A stretch of 64,000 nucleotides of DNA. Source: Pseudomonas reinekei. GTDB taxonomy: Bacteria; Pseudomonadota; Gammaproteobacteria; Pseudomonadales; Pseudomonadaceae. Position numbers and translations under genes: made by a program. The notes beneath the pieces were generated by a model. It saw nothing but the letters and a program-made list of their open reading frames with translations. It was not told where the DNA came from and searched no databases. Shown piece by piece: positions 1 through 9,951 of the stretch; within the stretch, counting starts at the first letter, position 1, and the number at the start of each line of letters is the position of its first letter. The stretch covers positions 186,001 through 250,000 of the forward strand of contig NZ_MSTQ01000005.1 in the NCBI RefSeq assembly GCF_001945365.1, given 5' to 3'.

Positions 1-279
1 AGTTTTCACACTGCCCGGCAACGTCCATTTGCCCGCTGGCTGAAGGCCTTGGGGCTTCCGCCTACAGGGCAGGCGCAATTGGGCGGCTCATGGCAGGCAC
101 TGGCACAACGGGACATTCAACAATGGCAGGCCGAACCGGGCATCGGCCCGGGGCGTGCGGCGCAGTTAAGTGCGTTTTTTCGCGATCCGCAGGTCCTGGC
201 GTTGAGCGCAACACTGGGTGAGGCAGGCATTGAAGGGTTCAGGCAGCCGCCGACACCAGCCGACCCGGGAACCCAATAG
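1..279 (+). CDS. ligB: NAD-dependent DNA ligase LigB, C-terminal fragment
   Basis: The reading frame is open from base 1 and stops at 277-279, so only the last 92 residues are present; the start lies before the window. The fragment has two helix-hairpin-helix-like stretches, including PGIGPGRAAQLSAFF, of the kind that binds the DNA minor groove in NAD-dependent ligases. The sequence resembles the C-terminus of the short ligase LigB, which seals nicks using NAD+ and lacks the BRCT domain of LigA; no BRCT domain follows here. The catalytic adenylation domain cannot be checked. Confidence 0.75.
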   Translation, partial: SFHTARQRPFARWLKALGLPPTGQAQLGGSWQALAQRDIQQWQAEPGIGPGRAAQLSAFFRDPQVLALSATLGEAGIEGFRQPPTPADPGTQ

Positions 280-342
280 TACCGATGGGCTCAAACAAGC
301 CATCGCCGCATCGACAAGATTGCCTTTTCACATGGAGCTTTT

Positions 343-738
343 ATGAAATTTCTTTCACCGCTGGCCCTGTTGACCCTTTGCAGCGTAATGGCCGCTCCAT
401 TGATGGCCGCCGAAGACGCGCCAGGCCTGACCGGCTGCGCGGCCAAGAAACAAGGCATCATCAACCAGATCGAGCTGGCCAAATCCCACGGCAATGCCGA
501 TCAGCAGGCCGGCCTGGAAAAAGCCCTCAGCGAAGTCACTGCCCACTGCACCGATGCCTCGCTGAAAAAGGAACGGGAAAACAAGGTGCTCGAAGCCAAG
601 CACGAAGTCAGCCAGCGTCAGGCCGACCTCGACAAGGCCATGAAAAAAGGCGACCCCGAGAAGATCAACAAGCGCAAGGACAAGCTCGCCGAGTCCCGTA
701 AGGAGTTGCAGGAAGCCGTGGACGAGCTGGATAAGTAA
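343..738 (+). CDS. DUF1090 family periplasmic protein
   Basis: This 131-residue protein has a Sec signal peptide (about residues 1-22, ending in PLMAA). A short segment with two cysteines (GCAAKK, HCTDAS) follows, then a long charged helix rich in Lys, Glu and Arg that should form a coiled coil (about residues 70-131). This layout fits the DUF1090 family (E. coli YqjC-like), whose molecular role is unknown. A GGAGC ribosome site lies 4-5 bases before the ATG. It stands alone between ligB and a convergent cytochrome gene, with a 30-base palindrome after the stop. Confidence 0.8.
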   Translation: MKFLSPLALLTLCSVMAAPLMAAEDAPGLTGCAAKKQGIINQIELAKSHGNADQQAGLEKALSEVTAHCTDASLKKERENKVLEAKHEVSQRQADLDKAMKKGDPEKINKRKDKLAESRKELQEAVDELDK

Positions 739-770
739 GACGCTCCGGGCTGATGGCGTGAAGCGCATTT

Positions 771-800
771 TGTGGCGAGGGAGCCAGCTCCCTCGCCACA
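771..800. repeat. REP palindrome (TGTGGCGAGGGAGC type)
   Basis: A perfect inverted repeat has 14-base arms at 771-784 and 787-800 and a 2-base centre. It lies between two convergent genes. The same arm sequence recurs at 20356, 22922 and 48176 and within longer elements at 30316 and 46755. As RNA it would fold into a strong hairpin, but no T-run follows, so it is called a repetitive extragenic element and not an intrinsic terminator. Confidence 0.85.
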
Positions 801-810
801 CTTGTGTCAA

Positions 811-1260
811 TCAATGATCCCGAAACTCTTTATGACAGGCACTACAGGCGTCTTCGACCTTCTGCACCGCCGGCCCCAGGTTACTGGCCTTGTAGGGCTG
901 GACCTTGCTGGCAATCACCAATTCACCGGTGGCGGCTTCGAGGGTGCGAGCCATCTCCTGAAAGCGGGCCTGTTTTTCCCAGACATCGCTTGTGGCGCTG
1001 GTATGGTCTTCTTCACGCACTTGTGGAAAGTGCTTCCACGGCTCATGGGACAACGCGTCGAGCTTCACCGCGCCGTCCGCGAATTTCGCCCCGTCGAACG
1101 GAATACGGCCACGCAACATGCCACCCAGGTCTTCGCCGGTCTTGAGCATTTGCTTGAAAATGGCCTTGCGCTGACCCAGCGGCGAATTCGGGTCGACACC
1201 GCCACAAGCGGACAACGTCAGGCAGGCCAGCAATACAACAGAAAGTCTTTTAAGAGTCAT
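811..1260 (-). CDS. Cytochrome c' (class II cytochrome c), lipoprotein form
   Basis: The 149-residue product ends with the heme-binding motif CSACH (residues 139-143) six residues from the C-terminus, as in class II cytochromes c with a four-helix-bundle fold. The N-terminus is a signal peptide with a lipobox-like LSAC at residues 16-19, so the protein is probably lipid-anchored in the periplasm. Cytochromes c' bind NO or CO or carry electrons; which applies here cannot be told from sequence. It is divergent from mltA and shares a 128-base upstream region with it. Confidence 0.85.
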   Translation of the reverse strand: MTLKRLSVVLLACLTLSACGGVDPNSPLGQRKAIFKQMLKTGEDLGGMLRGRIPFDGAKFADGAVKLDALSHEPWKHFPQVREEDHTSATSDVWEKQARFQEMARTLEAATGELVIASKVQPYKASNLGPAVQKVEDACSACHKEFRDH

Positions 1261-1388
1261 GGTGGCTTCAGGTCACGGGAAACGGCGGCCAGTATCCCCG
1301 CGTCCTCGGCAAACACCAATAGCCCTATTATCAATATGGGTTGTATGAGCGCATGGAGCACTCACGCAACCGGCAAAGGAATCACTCC

Positions 1389-2564
1389 ATGAACAGCCGT
1401 TTCAAGGCATGGCGCCACAGCTTGACCTGGACCCTGCCGATGGTGGCCCTGCTCGCAGGCTGCACCGGTGGCGACAAGCAACAACCGAAAACCCATGCGT
1501 TGGCCACTTACTCCAGTGCCACATGGGACGCCCTGCCGGCGGTGTCCGATAGCGACCTCGTCGCCGGTTTCGGTTCGTGGCGCAGCGCGTGCAACCGGCT
1601 CAAGGCCGACCCGGTCTGGGGCGGCACCTGCGCCGCGGCCGCCAATGTGCCGCAAACCGCCAGTGAGATTCGCGGCTTTCTCAAGCAGAACCTCGATGTC
1701 TACGGCCTGCGCGCTGCCAATGACAATCCCGACGGTTTGATCACCGGTTACTACGAACCGGTCTACCCCGGCAGCCTGACCCAAACCAGCGTTGCCAATG
1801 TGCCGGTGTATGGCGTCCCGGAAGACATGATCATCGTCTCCCTCGACAGCATTTACCCGGAACTCAAAGGCAAGCGCCTGCGCGGTCGACTCGAAGGCCG
1901 CGTGCTCAAGCCGTACGACGATGCCGCGACAATCGAATCCAAAGGGGTCAAGGCCCCCGTAGTGGCCTGGCTGACCGATCCGATGAACCTGCAATTTCTG
2001 CAAATCCAGGGTTCCGGTCGCATCCAGCTCGACAGTGGCCGCCAACTGCGCATCGCTTACGCCGACCAGAATGGCCACCCGTATCGCCCCATCGGCCGCT
2101 GGCTGGTGGAACAAGGCGAACTGAAGAAAGAAGACGTGACCATGGGTACGATCAGCGACTGGGCGAAAGCCAATCCTTCGCGCATTCCGGAACTGCTCGG
2201 CAGCAACCCGAGCTACGTGTTCTTCACCCGTAATCCGGACAGCAATGAAGGCCCTCGCGGCTCGCTCAACGTACCGCTGACGGCTGGCTACAGCGCCGCC
2301 GTGGATCGCAAAGTGATTCCGCTGGGCAGCCTGCTGTGGTTATCGACCACCAAGCCGGACGGTACCGCGCTGGTTCGGCCGGTGGCGGCACAGGACACCG
2401 GCGGTGCGATTGCCGGCGAAGTGCGCGCGGATCTGTTCTGGGGCACTGGCGAGGCCGCCGGGCAACTGGCTGGGGACATGAAGCAACAGGGGCAGATCTG
2501 GATGCTGTGGCCAAAGGGCGCGGCGTTGCCACAAGTGCCGCAGGTCCCGGATGCAGAAAAATAA
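1389..2564 (+). CDS. mltA: Membrane-bound lytic murein transglycosylase A
   Basis: The start at 1389 is chosen because AAAGGA lies about 8 bases upstream and is followed directly by a lipoprotein signal peptide with lipobox LLAGC. The 391-residue protein carries the MltA domain (GYYEPVYPGSL near residue 120, GSGRIQLDSG) and the C-terminal 3D domain. The segment QDTGGAIAGEVRADLFWG contains the catalytic aspartate. MltA cleaves the beta-1,4 bond between MurNAc and GlcNAc and leaves 1,6-anhydroMurNAc ends at the outer membrane. It is a single-gene unit, followed by a short REP hairpin. Confidence 0.95.
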   Translation: MNSRFKAWRHSLTWTLPMVALLAGCTGGDKQQPKTHALATYSSATWDALPAVSDSDLVAGFGSWRSACNRLKADPVWGGTCAAAANVPQTASEIRGFLKQNLDVYGLRAANDNPDGLITGYYEPVYPGSLTQTSVANVPVYGVPEDMIIVSLDSIYPELKGKRLRGRLEGRVLKPYDDAATIESKGVKAPVVAWLTDPMNLQFLQIQGSGRIQLDSGRQLRIAYADQNGHPYRPIGRWLVEQGELKKEDVTMGTISDWAKANPSRIPELLGSNPSYVFFTRNPDSNEGPRGSLNVPLTAGYSAAVDRKVIPLGSLLWLSTTKPDGTALVRPVAAQDTGGAIAGEVRADLFWGTGEAAGQLAGDMKQQGQIWMLWPKGAALPQVPQVPDAEK

Positions 2565-2586
2565 CCCGTGAACCCGTGAGATTTGC

Positions 2587-2608
2587 AGGAGCCGGCAAGC
2601 CGGCTCCT
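2587..2608. repeat. REP half-element (GGAGCCGG type)
   Basis: The arms AGGAGCCGG (2587-2595) and CCGGCTCCT (2600-2608) flank a CAAG loop, 22 bases after the mltA stop and before the convergent MAPEG gene. The arms match the core of the elements at 9818 and 15020, so this is a single unit of that REP family. Confidence 0.75.
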
Positions 2609-2636
2609 ACGGGTCTACTTTTTCAGCGCCGCTCTT

Positions 2637-3020
2637 TCAGACCGACACCACAAAAAAGCTGACGATCAAGCCCATCCCCACAAACCACACCAACGAGCGC
2701 AAAATCGCCCAGTCCGCCAGATAGCAAATGATGTACAACAGCCGACTGGTGATGAACAGCACCGCCAACACATTGATCGTCACCAATTCCGCATTGCCCA
2801 CCAGGTGCGCAACGATCACTGCCGCCGCGAACGCCGGAGTCACTTCAAAACTGTTCAGTTGCGCCGCATGCGCGCGCCGGGCCAAACCATTGAGCGACTC
2901 GAGAAAGTCCCGGGGATCATGGTTGTCACTCAGACGATATCCGCCACTGGCCTTGGCGATGCCCGTGCAGATGTAGGGCAGGAAAATCGCGATCAAAATG
3001 CACCACAGAGCAACATTCAT
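2637..3020 (-). CDS. MAPEG family membrane protein
   Basis: The 127-residue protein has four hydrophobic segments (about 1-20, 62-80, 83-100 and 106-125). A conserved NSFEVTPAFAAAVIVAHL stretch matches the MAPEG family, whose eukaryotic members include microsomal glutathione S-transferase. Bacterial members are inner-membrane proteins of mostly unknown substrate. The EamA exporter gene lies 31 bases upstream on the same strand, so the two may be co-transcribed. Confidence 0.8.
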   Translation of the reverse strand: MNVALWCILIAIFLPYICTGIAKASGGYRLSDNHDPRDFLESLNGLARRAHAAQLNSFEVTPAFAAAVIVAHLVGNAELVTINVLAVLFITSRLLYIICYLADWAILRSLVWFVGMGLIVSFFVVSV

Positions 3021-3051
3021 AAAACAGTCCCTTTTCCACGTTTCAGAACAG

Positions 3052-3885
3052 TCAAAACTTCATGACCAATAGGCCGATCAACACCAGCCCACAAGCTAAG
3101 AGGCGCGGTCCGCCAAAAGGTTCTTTCAGGTAGCGCATGCCAAACAACACGACCAGTATCACGCTGATCTCGCGCAGCGCCGCCGCTTCTGCAATCGACC
3201 CCAACTGCATGGCCCACAGCACCAGAGCGTAGCTGAACAACACGCAAAAACCGACAGCCAACCCCAGCCGCCACTGCTCGCGCCAGAACAACCTGAACGC
3301 CGGCCGTTTCCGCACCCAGGCCAGCAAAGGAAACGGCCAGACGCTGAGCAGCGTCACCCAGACCAGATAATCGAGCGGGTGTGACCAGCGCCGCAACGCC
3401 TGACCGTCGATGAAGGTGTAGCAACCGATGCACAGGCCGATCAACGCCACCAACGGCAGCATCGACCACGGCAGGCGGGGCCCGCCGCCGCCCTGCCAAA
3501 GCAGGCACAGCATGCCGAGCGGGATCAACAGAATTCCGAAGATCTGCTGGTTGGTCAGCACCTCACCCGCAAAGATCAGCGTCAGCGCCAGCACCACCAG
3601 GGGGGACAGCCCGCGCATCAGCGGATAGACCAGCCCGAGGTCACCGACCCGATACGCCTGGATAAGCAAATAGCGGTAGAGCAACTCGAATGCCGCCGAG
3701 GCCAGAATCCACGGCCACATATCCAGCGGCGGCAACGCCACGAACGGCAGCATCACCACGACAAACAGCAGAGCCACGCTGTCCATGCAGGCCACGACCA
3801 ACAGCCGTTCGGCACTGAATTTGATCAGGGTATTCCACGCCGCATGCAACAGCGCCGCCACCAACACCAACGCCGTCGCAAGCAC
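3052..3885 (-). CDS. EamA/DMT superfamily permease
   Basis: Ten hydrophobic segments in two tandem halves are visible, the arrangement of EamA (DUF6) drug/metabolite exporters of the inner membrane. LHAAWNTLIKFSAE near the N-terminus and the repeated helix near residues 150-160 are typical. The GTG start at 3885 is preferred over the ATG at 3921 because AAGGAG sits 6 bases before the GTG and the first transmembrane helix then begins at once; this gives 277 residues. The substrate is unknown. Confidence 0.8.
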   Translation of the reverse strand: MLATALVLVAALLHAAWNTLIKFSAERLLVVACMDSVALLFVVVMLPFVALPPLDMWPWILASAAFELLYRYLLIQAYRVGDLGLVYPLMRGLSPLVVLALTLIFAGEVLTNQQIFGILLIPLGMLCLLWQGGGGPRLPWSMLPLVALIGLCIGCYTFIDGQALRRWSHPLDYLVWVTLLSVWPFPLLAWVRKRPAFRLFWREQWRLGLAVGFCVLFSYALVLWAMQLGSIAEAAALREISVILVVLFGMRYLKEPFGGPRLLACGLVLIGLLVMKF

Positions 3886-4083
3886 GGCACACTCCTTATT
3901 GACAGGAAATTGATTCGCCATATGTCAGTGGCTGTTTATAGTGCAAGCGAGCGCGCCGCACTCAGTTGCACACAGACTCATTCCAATAAAATAAAAACCG
4001 CCTTGGCCTGCTCTCATCGAGAACGGCCCCCTGCATGCGTATGCCTGATCAAAGCATCAAGACTAACGACAGAGACCTTGCGC

Positions 4084-4391
4084 ATGCCACTCGCTTTGCT
4101 CGCCCTCGCTGTTGCCGCGTTCGGCATCGGCACCACTGAATTCGTCATCATGGGCCTGTTCCCCGATGTCGCCCGCGACCTTGCCGTGAGCATTCCCCAC
4201 GCCGGGCAGCTGATCACCGGCTATGCCCTGGGCGTAGTGTTCGGGGCGCCGATCCTCGCGGTCGGCACCGCCAACATGCCACGCAAAGCAAGGCCAACGT
4301 GCTGTTGGCCCTGTTTTTCATTTATCCGCAGCGGCGCAATGCCGCTGCGCCAGAAATGGCCGGTGAAATAGCGACGAGAAAACCGGAATGA
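4084..4391 (+). pseudogene. MFS transporter remnant (N-terminus plus possible C-terminal tail)
   Basis: The first 68 codons (4084-4287) encode the start of an arabinose-efflux-type MFS permease: MPLALLALAVAAFGIGTTEF, then GLFPDVARDLAVSIPHAG and VVFGAPILAVGTANMPRKA. After MPRKA the family sequence is lost. The original frame runs into unrelated residues to a stop at 4369-4371. A second frame, open from 4290 to 4391, gives a hydrophobic stretch plus a basic tail (NVLLALFFIYPQRR) that could be the permease C-terminus. This suggests an internal deletion with a frameshift. A functional member has about 390 residues and 12 helices, so this one is dead. It directly precedes the ExoU-like gene. Confidence 0.8.
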
Positions 4392-4466
4392 GAGGCCCGG
4401 GCAATTCAGACGCGAGTCGTATGAAGTTTCCTCAGCCCCTGACACCGACTTTTTATCCCCAACTAG

Positions 4467-4488
4467 AAGGCTCATTCCAGAGCCTTTT
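4467..4488 (+). terminator. Possible weak intrinsic terminator before the ExoU-like gene
   Basis: The 7-base stem AAGGCTC (4467-4473) and GAGCCTT (4480-4486) with a 6-base loop is followed by a short T-rich tract. It may be the leftover terminator of the broken permease gene, or may attenuate transcription entering the toxin gene. The stem is short, so the call is tentative. Confidence 0.35.
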
Positions 4489-4614
4489 CAGTCTTTCCCC
4501 GTCGATTCGACACGCATCTTCAGATCTTTGTCTCAGGCCGTTAACCCGCGCCCTTCCCCCCTCGAATCTCGTAAAGTGCCTCTTCTGCAATCGTTCTCAA
4601 AGGAAGAGACGGCC

Positions 4615-6615
4615 ATGATCAGTATCAACTCTGCAATGCCCACACCCAGTTCTCCAGCCATCCCGGGAAGTCACACACCGACAGAAACGAACGACATTGA
4701 TTGGGGTGATTTCAAGCGGGATAACATTCGAATCGGCCAAGGCAAATCTGAAACGCTGGTGCAATCCCTCGGCGACCGGGGCCTGACGATCCGTCGCTTT
4801 GAAAATGCGGTGGTCGAAATGGACCTCAACCTCCCCGACATCGAACATCTGGTGCTTAGCGGCGGTGGAGCAAAGGGCGTGGCGTTCTCAGGGATGGTGA
4901 AAGCCATGGAAGATCATGGGGCGCTGGGCAAAGTAAAAAGCATTTCCGGTTCATCGGCCGGCGCTATTTCGGCAGCGTTCCTGGCCAGCGGCATGACTCA
5001 CGCGGACTTCGACAAGATGTCCGACGAGACCAACCTCGTAGCGCTGCTCGACAGCCACAACAAGGTTCTGGGACCGATACAGCATGTCAGTTCCGCGATT
5101 GGCAAAGGCATCGCCAGGATCCCGGGAAAGACGGGCACCATAGGACGGCTGTTGTTCGATCTGATGCCTCGCCTTCAGTCCAAAGCCGTGCCGCTGGAAC
5201 AACTGCTTCAAGAGAAAATGGTGGAATCGATTCAGTCGCGCGCCAAACAGGCTCCTGGCGACCCACAACGACAGCTTTCGCAGGAAAGCAGAGACTGCGT
5301 AGAACACATAAAAACCAAAGGCTTCGTGACATTCGGTGATCTGGCGACACTGAGCAAGGAAATGCCGGAAATCAAGCTACTGCATATCACCGGAACGGCC
5401 ATGTTCGACGGCCGGCCACAAATGGTGGTGTTCAACGCCAGCCTGACTCCGGACAGGGACGTGGCCCGCGCCGCCCATATTTCAGGCTCGCTGCCCGTCG
5501 TTTTCCAACAGCCTTCGGAACAGGGATTGCCCTTCCAGACTGACGCAGAGCTGACCGCCTTCCAGGACGGCGGAATCATGCTCAACACCCCGGTCGCGGA
5601 TCTTTACGAACTGCAATTTCCGATGAGCCCGATTCCCGAACGCGATCAATTGATTCTCATATTCGAGGGCGGGAATGACGGCACAAAAAAAGCTCGCGGA
5701 ACCTTTGGCTCGAAACTGGCCGATAAATTCGTCGGCGTGGACTACTCAGCTCGATATGCCTATGAAACGAGCGGCATCAAACGCTTTGAAGAGCAGACCG
5801 TCATCGTTCCATTGAATACTGTGAAAGGTGACTTTACCGGGACACTCAACGGCACCGTCAACTTCAGCATGCCGCTGAAACATAAAAACCACCTGCAACA
5901 AAAACTGGAGGTTGCAGTGGGTGATCACCTGAGGCGCCATGAACACAGCGAAACCTACACGTTCAATTCAATCGGCGGTGCCCTGCTCGCCCTCGATGAC
6001 CGATTGTTCGACGCAGTGGCAACCGAGTTGAACAGTGATCCGGGTTGCGCGCAGGCCATTGAGTTTCGCCAGACGGCGCAACAGACATTGGCCGAGTTGC
6101 GCAAGGCGCTGATCGAAGCGAAAGCCATTGGCTCTGAAAGGCTCGAACTCACTGCGCCACTGAAAGATGCCATTGGCCGTCTCGATCAACTCGCCGACAG
6201 GCCGGGGAAAATTGAATGGCTGGCAAAGAAACTCAACCATGGCAACGCTGCAGATTTCATGGAGCTGCTACAAGCCGTTAAACGCATGGATGCCCAGCTG
6301 GCAGGACCAAAATCCGTGGTGATGACGCCGGCGATCGAGGAAATGGGTGTGCGCGACATCAAGACCAAGGCCGAAAACTTCATCCGTGAAGTGATCTATC
6401 CTTCCCTATACCGTCAGGGCCAGCCTGATTCGAACGTCAAGCTGCTAAACAAGGCAATACTCGAATTGCGCGAGTCGACGAATCCCGCGGGCTTTAACGC
6501 TGTACTCAATCGGATTGCTGAACGATATATCTCGCGCAGCCTTCTGAATTCGTCGATCCCATTCAATTCGATCACCATCACTCAAGCACGGGCATGGCTG
6601 ATTCCGGCCCAGTAA
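4615..6615 (+). CDS. ExoU-like patatin phospholipase (putative type III effector)
   Basis: The 666-residue product follows P. aeruginosa ExoU (687 residues, recalled) along its length. It has the oxyanion loop GGGAKG (residues 83-88), the nucleophile motif GSSAG (Ser114) and the catalytic Asp in DGG (Asp318). After the patatin domain (about 75-340) come ExoU-type segments such as EQTVIVPLNTVKGDF and, near the C-terminus, REVIYPSLYRQGQPDSNVKL, part of the membrane-targeting region. ExoU is injected into host cells and, once bound to ubiquitin, destroys phospholipids. The N-terminus (1-75) is polar and Ser/Pro/Thr-rich like a type III signal. Start 4615 follows AAGGAAGAG. No SpcU-like chaperone or secretion genes adjoin it, and base composition looks less GC-rich than in neighbours, suggesting acquisition. 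Confidence 0.88.
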   Translation: MISINSAMPTPSSPAIPGSHTPTETNDIDWGDFKRDNIRIGQGKSETLVQSLGDRGLTIRRFENAVVEMDLNLPDIEHLVLSGGGAKGVAFSGMVKAMEDHGALGKVKSISGSSAGAISAAFLASGMTHADFDKMSDETNLVALLDSHNKVLGPIQHVSSAIGKGIARIPGKTGTIGRLLFDLMPRLQSKAVPLEQLLQEKMVESIQSRAKQAPGDPQRQLSQESRDCVEHIKTKGFVTFGDLATLSKEMPEIKLLHITGTAMFDGRPQMVVFNASLTPDRDVARAAHISGSLPVVFQQPSEQGLPFQTDAELTAFQDGGIMLNTPVADLYELQFPMSPIPERDQLILIFEGGNDGTKKARGTFGSKLADKFVGVDYSARYAYETSGIKRFEEQTVIVPLNTVKGDFTGTLNGTVNFSMPLKHKNHLQQKLEVAVGDHLRRHEHSETYTFNSIGGALLALDDRLFDAVATELNSDPGCAQAIEFRQTAQQTLAELRKALIEAKAIGSERLELTAPLKDAIGRLDQLADRPGKIEWLAKKLNHGNAADFMELLQAVKRMDAQLAGPKSVVMTPAIEEMGVRDIKTKAENFIREVIYPSLYRQGQPDSNVKLLNKAILELRESTNPAGFNAVLNRIAERYISRSLLNSSIPFNSITITQARAWLIPAQ

Positions 6616-6632
6616 ACGTCACACAGGACCGA

Positions 6633-6666
6633 GTCGGGCGAGCAATAACCTATTACCTCGCTCGAC
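6633..6666. terminator. Convergent hairpin between the ExoU-like gene and the FNT gene
   Basis: The 10-base arms at 6633-6642 and 6657-6666 (GTCGGGCGAG against CTCGCTCGAC, one mismatch) lie in the 52 bases between the two convergent stops. There is no T-run, so termination is inferred only from position. Confidence 0.35.
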
Positions 6667-6667
6667 C

Positions 6668-7558
6668 TTACAGCCCATGGGTTTCATCGGGAGAGTCCGG
6701 GGCAGTCTTGGTGCCGTCGTCTTTCGGTGCACCGCTTTCACTGCGAATCTGCGCGTGACTGATCAACGCGAAGATAAAGCTGCCACCCACAATGTTCCCC
6801 GCCAGAGTCGGCCCGGCAAACACCAGCCAAAAATCTTTCCACGGCAGCTCGCCGGCAAACACCAGATAACCGACCTCCAGCGAACCGACCACGATGTGCG
6901 TGAAATCCCCTAAAGCCATGAGATAGGTGATGAGGATGATAATCCACATCTTTGCACTCTCCATGGACGGGATCATCCAGACCATGGTGGCGATCATCCA
7001 GCCCGAGATGATGCCCTTGGCGAACATCTGACTGAGATCGTTTTCCATGACCTTGCGACCGATGTCGAGAAAGGCCACGTCGGTCTTGCTGTCGAAAATC
7101 GGCAACTCCAGCATGACGTAAGCCACCAACAAGGTGCCGCAGAGGTTGCCCACCAGAACAACCCCCCACAGCCGCAGCAAACGACCGAAGTTTCCAAGCG
7201 TGGGCTTGCTCATGATCGGCAGCACGGCGGTCAGGGTGTTTTCGGTGAAGAGTTGCTGACGCGCAAGAATCACCGCGAGAAATCCGGCGCAATAGCCGAA
7301 ACTGGCGATCACCTTGAACCCTTCGCCGTCCGGCAGTCGGGAGTTGAGCAACCCCATGCCCATGAGCGAAAGCCCCATGGTCAGACCGGCGGCCAATGCT
7401 GACCACCAAAGCGCAGCGACGCTACGCTCCAGTTCCTGATCACCCTGGGTACGGATGATTTCGTGCAACACCGCCGCCCGTGGCGGCTGGTTTTTTTCGA
7501 CCTCGTGCTGTTCTTTGGCCGAGAGGTCGGGGGTCTTGCCGTCTTTTTTAGTGTCCAT
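6668..7558 (-). CDS. Formate/nitrite transporter (FNT) family protein, YfdC-like
   Basis: The 296-residue protein has six hydrophobic segments (about 50-70, 85-100, 130-155, 180-200, 205-230 and 245-270) between a charged N-terminal tail and a polar C-terminal tail. This is the pentameric FNT channel fold. Family-like segments include FTENTLTAVLPI and NLCGTLLVAY. The divergence from FocA/NirC and the long tails point to the YfdC subgroup, whose substrate is unproven. AGGAG lies 5 bases before the ATG. It is convergent with the ExoU-like gene. Confidence 0.8.
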   Translation of the reverse strand: MDTKKDGKTPDLSAKEQHEVEKNQPPRAAVLHEIIRTQGDQELERSVAALWWSALAAGLTMGLSLMGMGLLNSRLPDGEGFKVIASFGYCAGFLAVILARQQLFTENTLTAVLPIMSKPTLGNFGRLLRLWGVVLVGNLCGTLLVAYVMLELPIFDSKTDVAFLDIGRKVMENDLSQMFAKGIISGWMIATMVWMIPSMESAKMWIIILITYLMALGDFTHIVVGSLEVGYLVFAGELPWKDFWLVFAGPTLAGNIVGGSFIFALISHAQIRSESGAPKDDGTKTAPDSPDETHGL

Positions 7559-7630
7559 GGAACTCCTGAACCGCTGGTGTGCGATGTAGTTACGACCCGC
7601 GCGGCTCAGATTCCGTTCGTCGTCCTCACA

Positions 7631-8035
7631 TTATTCGACGGCGCCTTCATCCTTGAACTGGTCTTTGACGTATTTGATCTCGGTCCGACCGTGTGCCGCC
7701 GGCAGTCCGTCCTCACCCAGATTGACGAAGACAATCTTCTCCACCGTCAGGATGCTTTTGCGGGTGATCTTGTTCCTCACTTCGCACTTGAGGGTGATCG
7801 AGGTGCGACCGAACTCGGTGGCGGTGATGCCCAGCTCGATGATGTCGCCCTGGCGCGAGGCGCTGACAAAGTTGATTTCGGAAATGTACTTGGTCACCAC
7901 ACGCTGGTTACCCAACTGGACGATGGCGTAGATCGCCGCTTCCTCGTCGAGCCAGCGCAACAGGCTGCCACCGAACAGCGTACCGTTGGGGTTGAGGTCT
8001 TCGGGTTTAACCCATTTGCGGGTGTGGAAATTCAT
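7631..8035 (-). CDS. Acyl-CoA thioesterase, hotdog fold (YciA-like)
   Basis: The 134-residue protein contains PNGTLFGGSLLRWLDEEAAI, the hotdog thioesterase helix with the catalytic Asp, followed by the beta strands of the sheet. This group hydrolyses acyl-CoA to free acid and CoA in the cytoplasm. The ATG at 8035 is preferred to the GTG at 8041 because AGGAG sits 5 bases before it. It is divergent from ahcY, with about 200 bases between this gene and the ahcY riboswitch. Confidence 0.85.
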   Translation of the reverse strand: MNFHTRKWVKPEDLNPNGTLFGGSLLRWLDEEAAIYAIVQLGNQRVVTKYISEINFVSASRQGDIIELGITATEFGRTSITLKCEVRNKITRKSILTVEKIVFVNLGEDGLPAAHGRTEIKYVKDQFKDEGAVE

Positions 8036-8154
8036 GGTCACTCCTGAGCGTCTTGCCGAATGATGCTGACCATCATGTCAGAGCCCGACCTGGAGCTCTA
8101 TCAGACATCGTCTATGACCTCGATTACCGTTCGGACAATGACCAACAGAAAGGC

Positions 8155-9769
<1,615 letters not shown>

Positions 9770-9817
9770 TTCGCGGACCGGGGATGCGGTGTTCTGATAC
9801 ACCGCGTCGCCTGTTTC

Positions 9818-9900
9818 GCCAGCGAGCCGGCTCCTACAAGGGAGCGGTCGTATGCGAATAACCCGTACGACGTCAATCTTGTAGGAGCCGGCTTGCTGGC
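9818..9900. repeat. REPIN (GGAGCCGGCTTGCTGGC family) between ahcY and metF
   Basis: Two REP units in opposite orientation, at about 9818-9840 and 9878-9900, share the core of GTAGGAGCCGGCT followed by a GCTGGC-type end. The roughly 37 bases between them are not repeated elsewhere in the window. The pair can fold into a long hairpin and would lie inside an ahcY-metF transcript if the genes are co-transcribed. Confidence 0.85.
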
Positions 9901-9951
9901 AATTGCGGACAACATGGCCCCACAGGCTTACGCGTTTCCAAGGATATGACC

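Noticed and set aside
4392..4614. ExsA-type A-rich boxes upstream of the ExoU-like gene
   Set aside because: Only isolated AAAA runs are present, with no second motif at the right spacing, so no type III promoter is called.
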